A stretch of 64,000 bases of DNA from an uncultured Lachnospiraceae bacterium (GTDB lineage Bacteria > Bacillota > Clostridia > Lachnospirales > Lachnospiraceae). The notes beneath the pieces are model-generated. The model saw nothing but the letters and a program-made list of their open reading frames with translations. It ran no database searches and was not told the DNA's origin. Shown one piece after another: positions 60,076-64,000 of the stretch. Numbering within the stretch: position 1 is the stretch's first letter; every line of letters begins with the position of its first letter. The position numbers were made by a program, and so were the translations under genes. The stretch spans positions 40,400-104,399 of the forward strand of contig CADAXW010000013.1 of the NCBI GenBank assembly GCA_902792005.1, written 5' to 3'.

Positions 60076-61074
60076 ATGATTACGCTAAATGATTATTTGT
60101 TTTCCGGTGATACTGTTCTGAAGATTCTTCTTCAGTATTCCAACGATTTGAAGGAAGAGGCTATTAAAAATCACAATCCAATAGATATGGCACATAGCAA
60201 TTTCCTGATTCAGATCATTGAAATTCTTGAGCATACAGAATTCCTTACATCACAATCCCAGAGGATAAATGAGTTCTATATGTACATGGCAAATAAGTAT
60301 CCTTTTCTTGCATTTACATTCAAGGGAAGAATCAAATCACTTATACGTGCTGAAGAAAAATTCAATGGTTATATCTTGGAGTATATTCACGATTATTATA
60401 AGGAAAAGGGAAAATATCCAAATGATGCTGAGATAAAAAACAATCTCAATTGTTTCAGAGATTTGATCGCATATCGAATCGTTATATCATTGCCCCAGTG
60501 TCATGTAACAGAACAGGATAGCATTGAAGAGCAGGAACTGAAGTATCTTTATGAAATAGCAAATGTACTTCCTGAGTTTCTTGAAGAAAGGGGTTTTACT
60601 CCGGAGCTTTCAGGGATTCCTGATAGAAATACCTCGATATACCTGTCTGATAATAATCAGTCCTATTATAGAGACTATGTTCAAACTCCGCGCACATCGG
60701 GATATAAAGCGCTCCATATCACATTTTTTGATAATTTTGCAAGATGTCATACAGAGTTACAGATCAGAACCAAGGATATGGATGATCTCGCAGAGATAGG
60801 AAGGGCAAATCATGATGGCTATGAGAAACAGCAGGAGGAAAATCGTGCAAAGAGAGATATGATTCCTGAGGGACAGTGCAGCTGTTTTGACGAAGCATAC
60901 GAGCGGCTTATAAAGCTTCAGGAGCTTGATCTGGCATCGGTAAATGTAAATATGTTCAAGGCGTATAACAATCAGCTGATCAATGATGGCTGCGGTTTAT
61001 TCAGGGGCAGACAGATCCTGCCATTTGAGCATTTATCAAGATTTCAAAATGATAGTGAAATTGCGAAATTATGA
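60076..61074 (+). CDS. RelA/SpoT synthetase-domain protein (possible small alarmone synthetase)
   Basis: A 332-residue protein. The core shows F-K-G-R-I-K-S-L-I-R-A-E-E-K, R-D-L-I-A-Y-R-I-V-I-S-L near residue 130, and S-G-Y-K-A-L-H-I-T-F-F with H-T-E-L-Q-I-R-T near 212-236, all signatures of the nucleotide pyrophosphokinase fold. There is no HD hydrolase domain, TGS or ACT. It may make (p)ppGpp or (p)ppApp, or modify another target as toxSAS enzymes do. It lies beside a HepT/MntA pair and behind an attenuator-like terminator, a setting more like a stress or defence gene than housekeeping RelA. Confidence 0.82.
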   Translation: MITLNDYLFSGDTVLKILLQYSNDLKEEAIKNHNPIDMAHSNFLIQIIEILEHTEFLTSQSQRINEFYMYMANKYPFLAFTFKGRIKSLIRAEEKFNGYILEYIHDYYKEKGKYPNDAEIKNNLNCFRDLIAYRIVISLPQCHVTEQDSIEEQELKYLYEIANVLPEFLEERGFTPELSGIPDRNTSIYLSDNNQSYYRDYVQTPRTSGYKALHITFFDNFARCHTELQIRTKDMDDLAEIGRANHDGYEKQQEENRAKRDMIPEGQCSCFDEAYERLIKLQELDLASVNVNMFKAYNNQLINDGCGLFRGRQILPFEHLSRFQNDSEIAKL

Positions 61075-61091
61075 ATATTGCGAAATTATGA
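61058..61091 (+). repeat. Two exact 17-bp tandem repeats over the RelA-like stop codon
   Basis: ATTGCGAAATTATGAAT is repeated in tandem at 61058-61074 and 61075-61091, and the first copy includes the gene's stop codon. Confidence 0.85.
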
Positions 61092-61187
61092 ATAGTTTAT
61101 GGTATAATCAGTCGTAGCAGGGTCTGAATAGAAAGAATTGTATGCATCGCGTGCGATGGATTGGTGGAAGGATTGATTTGGAATTAA

Positions 61188-61565
61188 GAGTTAGGAAGGT
61201 GCTTTGAAGCAATCGTTTCTCTGGGAGATGCCAACAGCAGATATAAGGATTTTTACGATATGTATATCCTCGCTGACCGGTATGACCTTGATGGAACAGA
61301 ACCGAAGGAAGCAGTCAGAGAAACCTTTGAGCATAGAGGTACAGGTTTTGATGATATCTTTGCTTTCACTGAAGACTTTTTGGCAAGTGAAATTCACCAA
61401 AACAGATGGAAAGCATTTCTAAAAAAGAAGAAAGCGCTTGTGAATGCAGAACTGGAAGATGTGGTTGAGCTGCTCAAAACGCTACTGCTTCCAATTGTAG
61501 AGAACATAATCGGAAACAATAATTATTCAGCAAAATGGGATCATATATCTCGAAGCTGGAAATGA
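61188..61565 (+). pseudogene. Remnant of an AbiEii-type nucleotidyltransferase toxin
   Basis: An open frame without a proper start encodes the C-terminal part of the AbiEii/AbiGii family: E-A-I-V-S-L-G-D-A-N-S-R-Y-K-D-F-Y-D-M-Y, then F-E-H-R-G-T, F-T-E-D-F and R-W-K-A-F-L-K-K-K. The catalytic N-terminal half with the nucleotidyltransferase G-S motif is missing, and there is no AbiEi antitoxin. An extended -10 (TGGTATAAT, 61100-61108) lies upstream. Confidence 0.75.
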
Positions 61566-61642
61566 AGAAAGAATAGTAAATAAGATCAAGAGGATCATGT
61601 GAAGAGCATGGTCCTTTTATTTTGCGGAAAGGAGGGATTCCG

Positions 61643-61864
61643 ATGGCTGGGAGAAACCCGAAACCTACAGCATTGAAGAAGCTGGAAGGCAATCCAGGGA
61701 AAAGAAAACTGAATACTAAAGAGCCGATGCCGGGTAAAGGAATGCCCGACTATCCGAAGTGGCTGCTTCCGGAAGCGAAGAAGGAGTGGGAGCCTGTGGG
61801 AGGTGGGTTTTACATTGAAAGAATTCTAAGTTTTTCTTTATTGTTATGCTGCCGATATTTATAA
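61643..61864 (+). pseudogene. 5' fragment of a phage terminase small subunit (P27 family)
   Basis: After AAAGGAGG the frame starts M-A-G-R-N-P-K-P-T-A-L-K-K-L-E-G-N-P-G-K-R and continues to about 61795 with clear P27-type terminase similarity. It then runs into unrelated sequence and stops. Only the first ~50 residues remain, so this is a prophage scar. Confidence 0.8.
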
Positions 61865-61962
61865 TGGTGAGTAAATATTTTTGAAAAATGTGTAACCACC
61901 AGTAAGGAAATGTTGCTATATAGGGTGAAGGCCTTAAATAAGCTGAAAGGAGGAAGCGATTC

Positions 61963-62535
61963 GTGAATGATAATGAAATAGTAGAGCTCTACTTGTCCAG
62001 AAACGAAGATGCTATAAACCAGACAGCGCAAAAATACGGTTCAAGGCTTAGAAATATAGCGAACAGTATCCTTAATGACAGGGAAACGGCAAAAGAATGT
62101 GAGAATGATGCTTATCTTGAAACATGGGAACTGATTCCGCCGCATGAACCGAGGAATTATCTCTTTGCGTTTGTTGGTAGGATTGTGAGACACATTGCAT
62201 TGAATGTGTGCAAGAAGAACAGCAGGCAAAAAAGGTATGCCTTATATTGTGAACTGACACAGGAAATGCAGGAATGTATTCCTGCGGATAACGACATAGA
62301 AGCAGAGATAGATGCAGAGATAGAAGCAAATTATCTTAGTGGTCTTATCGACAAGTTTTTGGAGAAGTGTACTGAAGAGCAGCAAAATGTTTTCGTGAGA
62401 AGATATTGGTATTTTGATTCAGTATCTCAGATAGCAAAGACCTATGGCTTTTCACAGAGCAAGGTGAAGACTATGTTGTTCAGGATGAGATCAGACTTAA
62501 AAAAGCATTTAGAAGAAGGAGGTTATGACGTATGA
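61963..62535 (+). CDS. ECF-like sigma-70 family sigma factor
   Basis: A 190-residue sigma factor with region 2 (about 20-85; L-R-N-I-A-N-S-I-L-N-D-R-E-T-A-K-E-C-E-N-D) and region 4 (about 130-185; C-T-E-E-Q-Q-N-V-F-V-R-R-Y-W ... F-S-Q-S-K-V-K-T-M-L-F-R). The start is GTG at 61963, with AAAGGAGG upstream. It overlaps the following membrane protein gene by 4 bases, the usual sigma/anti-sigma layout. Confidence 0.9.
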   Translation: MNDNEIVELYLSRNEDAINQTAQKYGSRLRNIANSILNDRETAKECENDAYLETWELIPPHEPRNYLFAFVGRIVRHIALNVCKKNSRQKRYALYCELTQEMQECIPADNDIEAEIDAEIEANYLSGLIDKFLEKCTEEQQNVFVRRYWYFDSVSQIAKTYGFSQSKVKTMLFRMRSDLKKHLEEGGYDV

Positions 62536-63584
62536 AGGATCATGATCTTTTGGAAGCTGTTGGTGGGATAAACGAGAAATATATTAACAATGCGGCAAAT
62601 ATGCAAGCAGAACCAAAAAAGAAAAAATATCTTAAATGGATACCTGCTGTGGCTGCATGTGTGTGCTTAATCGTTATTGCAGGAATTGCGATTCCTAAGT
62701 TGACAGATACACCTAATGTTGAGAAGAATCCGGATCTTAATAAAAATACTGCTATCGCAGAGAATAATGATAACCAAGAGGAAAAATCGGATCATGCAAA
62801 TGAAAATGTTGCGGAAGGTATATTTATTCCACAGATTGAACTGCCTGATTCCTCAGAAACCGAGGCAGCAAAAATGATTGGGATTATTGTTTATCAAGGA
62901 CAGATCTATACTGAGGCAGAGAGTTACTATGGTGCAGATGCTCAAAGGATAGAATCATTAGTGGGAGATTATCTGGGAAGCGCAAAAGGAAATATTGACG
63001 AGTGGTCAACACAAGATGAATATGCTACAGAATTTGCGTCTACGGTTCCTGGTGAAGTTTATTCTGTAAATGGATATGATAAGAACTTTCGTATATGCAT
63101 TCGTAGCGAGGTGGAAGATGAGAACCATAATCCAACTTTATGGATAGAGTTCTACGATTGCCTTAATGGTATCACTTTAGCAAAAGGACAGGATTTGTTT
63201 GAGGATAGGCTCCACATAAGTGAAAGGACAGAGATTGTTAAATGGCAGAGCCATTATGACTGGGACTATGAAGGCGGAAATTATCAGGATGCTAATATTC
63301 CAAATGATGTCTGGCGTGAATTTTGGGATGCTGTTGACAATGGCGAATTTATAAATACATGGAATCCTGATAATAACATGAGTGATCCTACTAGTAATAA
63401 TGAGAGTATCTATGATACACAGAACCAGGCGCACCTTATTTTGACGATGAGTGATGGTACAGTTATTCGTATAAGATTGATTGAAGGTGGGTATGTTGGT
63501 TATGATCCGTTAGGATGGTATTTCGTTAAAATACCTGAAGATGTATTCAATTCAGTTTATGATGCGTGTGGTGGAACACATTAG
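62532..63584 (+). CDS. Membrane-anchored partner of the sigma factor (putative anti-sigma)
   Basis: A 350-residue protein: cytoplasmic N-terminus of ~34 residues (M-K-D-H-D-L-L-E-A-V-G-G-I-N), one membrane helix (about 36-56), an Asn/Glu-rich linker, and a ~250-residue extracellular domain rich in Trp, Tyr and Asp. The N-terminal segment plus helix resembles anti-sigma proteins of Lachnospiraceae. Translational coupling to the sigma gene supports this role. The outer domain is unrecognised and may sense an envelope signal. A terminator follows. Confidence 0.8.
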   Translation: MKDHDLLEAVGGINEKYINNAANMQAEPKKKKYLKWIPAVAACVCLIVIAGIAIPKLTDTPNVEKNPDLNKNTAIAENNDNQEEKSDHANENVAEGIFIPQIELPDSSETEAAKMIGIIVYQGQIYTEAESYYGADAQRIESLVGDYLGSAKGNIDEWSTQDEYATEFASTVPGEVYSVNGYDKNFRICIRSEVEDENHNPTLWIEFYDCLNGITLAKGQDLFEDRLHISERTEIVKWQSHYDWDYEGGNYQDANIPNDVWREFWDAVDNGEFINTWNPDNNMSDPTSNNESIYDTQNQAHLILTMSDGTVIRIRLIEGGYVGYDPLGWYFVKIPEDVFNSVYDACGGTH

Positions 63585-63612
63585 ACAATTTAGAATTTAA
63601 AACTATTCAGTG

Positions 63613-63640
63613 GAGAGTCGTGTAAAAGCGGCTCTCTTTT
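63613..63640 (+). terminator. Terminator of the sigma/anti-sigma operon
   Basis: GAGAGTCG (63613-63620) pairs with CGGCTCTC (63629-63636) with one wobble, followed by TTTT. Confidence 0.8.
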
Positions 63641-63661
63641 CATACTCCGAAGAGCGGAGAG

Positions 63662-63816
63662 ATGATCCTGACGGTTCACAGATGGTTTGCGAAAAAGTCC
63701 TATCCGGGAAACTGGATGTATGCGAGGATGGGAGATCTGGCGGAGAAGGTGACAAAGGCTCTGGGTGATACTGATAAGCCCGTGGAACCGGAAAAGCCGG
63801 AGGATAAGACTACAGA
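63662..63816 (+). pseudogene. C-terminal remnant of a phage lysin (amidase-like)
   Basis: The frame encodes V-H-R-W-F-A-K-K-S-Y-P-G-N-W-M-Y-A-R-M-G-D-L-A-E-K-V. It resembles the end of the catalytic domain of phage N-acetylmuramoyl-L-alanine amidases, followed by a Pro/Glu/Lys linker. The upstream catalytic part is absent and the frame soon leaves lysin sequence. Confidence 0.65.
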
Positions 63817-64000
63817 TCGACAGTACCGGATATCGGAAAGCTTGCTGAGGTCGCAGCTTTTCGAAAAGATGGTGTGCGTTCTCTGCATCCGACTCATTCT
63901 ATGGCGGCTTTCGGAAAAGAGGCAGAATCGTTTGTAAAGGGTGAGGAGAAGTGTGCTTCTCCGGCACCTGTTGGGAGTTGTATAAGCCGCCTTTACGAAG
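63811..64000 (+). pseudogene. Fragment of an AAC(3)-family aminoglycoside N-acetyltransferase-like gene
   Basis: In a different frame from the lysin remnant, the codons read D-I-G-K-L-A-E, R-S-L-H-P-T-H-S-M-A-A-F-G and G-S-C-I-S-R-L-Y-E. This matches the conserved central region of AAC(3)/YokD acetyltransferases. There is no start codon and the 5' part is missing. The frame is still open at the window edge, so how much follows is unknown. Confidence 0.6.

Overview
The window reads like a chromosomal segment of a Gram-positive anaerobe of the class Clostridia, most likely Lachnospiraceae. This rests on purine-rich AGGAGG ribosome binding sites, moderate GC, an anaerobic (cbi-type) cobalamin pathway, LytS/YesN-type sugar-sensing signalling, many lipoproteins, extended -10 promoters, and gene families typical of gut Lachnospiraceae. 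Species cannot be assigned from the sequence alone.

Layout. 1-100: tail of a GGDEF protein. 197-895 (minus): lone type IV pilin-like prepilin. 1486-2367: sigma-70 family factor with a strong promoter and structured leader. 2307-4167 (minus): two-component pair with an unusual XRE-HTH/receiver regulator. 4340-8023: acetolactate decarboxylase, an HD-hydrolase/aminoglycoside-phosphotransferase-like fusion, and a membrane DUF218 protein.

8056-29217 is one very long B12 locus: promoter, cobalamin riboswitch, terminator, then 18 colinear genes. They encode a surface-anchored CbiK-like cobaltochelatase lipoprotein, a BtuF-like lipoprotein, BtuC, a BtuD-CbiP fusion, CobT, CobU, CobS, CobC, CbiB, CobD, CbiC, CbiD, CbiF, CbiG, CbiH, a CbiJ-CbiE-CbiT fusion, CbiA, a cysteine-rich small protein and a HAD phosphatase. 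Together they cover corrinoid uptake, most corrin ring synthesis, and lower-ligand assembly. CbiL, a cytosolic chelatase and an adenosyltransferase are not in the window.

29233-33470 (minus): a small lipoprotein, then an ABC exporter with its own histidine kinase and OmpR-type regulator. 33643-42765: L-arabinose locus (AraR, AraA, transaldolase, split transketolase, a fucose-isomerase-family protein, FGGY kinase, AraD), which feeds arabinose into the pentose phosphate pathway. 42992-44869: Fe-S aldo/keto reductase and two small membrane proteins. 44924-47831: nickel-pincer cofactor genes larB, larC and larE, with a damaged larB/larC junction. 47940-56657: a sugar-sensing three-component system (binding lipoprotein, LytS/YesM kinase, YesN regulator) followed by a sugar ABC transporter with two different permeases. 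56836-58286: a frameshifted GGDEF sensor.

From about 58400 onward the DNA is AT-richer and accessory: a hypoxanthine-DNA glycosylase, an XRE-MntA/HepT toxin-antitoxin pair, a RelA/SpoT-domain protein behind an attenuator-like terminator, remnants of an AbiEii toxin, phage terminase, phage lysin and an AAC(3)-like enzyme, and an ECF-like sigma factor with a membrane-anchored partner. This looks like a defence and decayed-prophage island.
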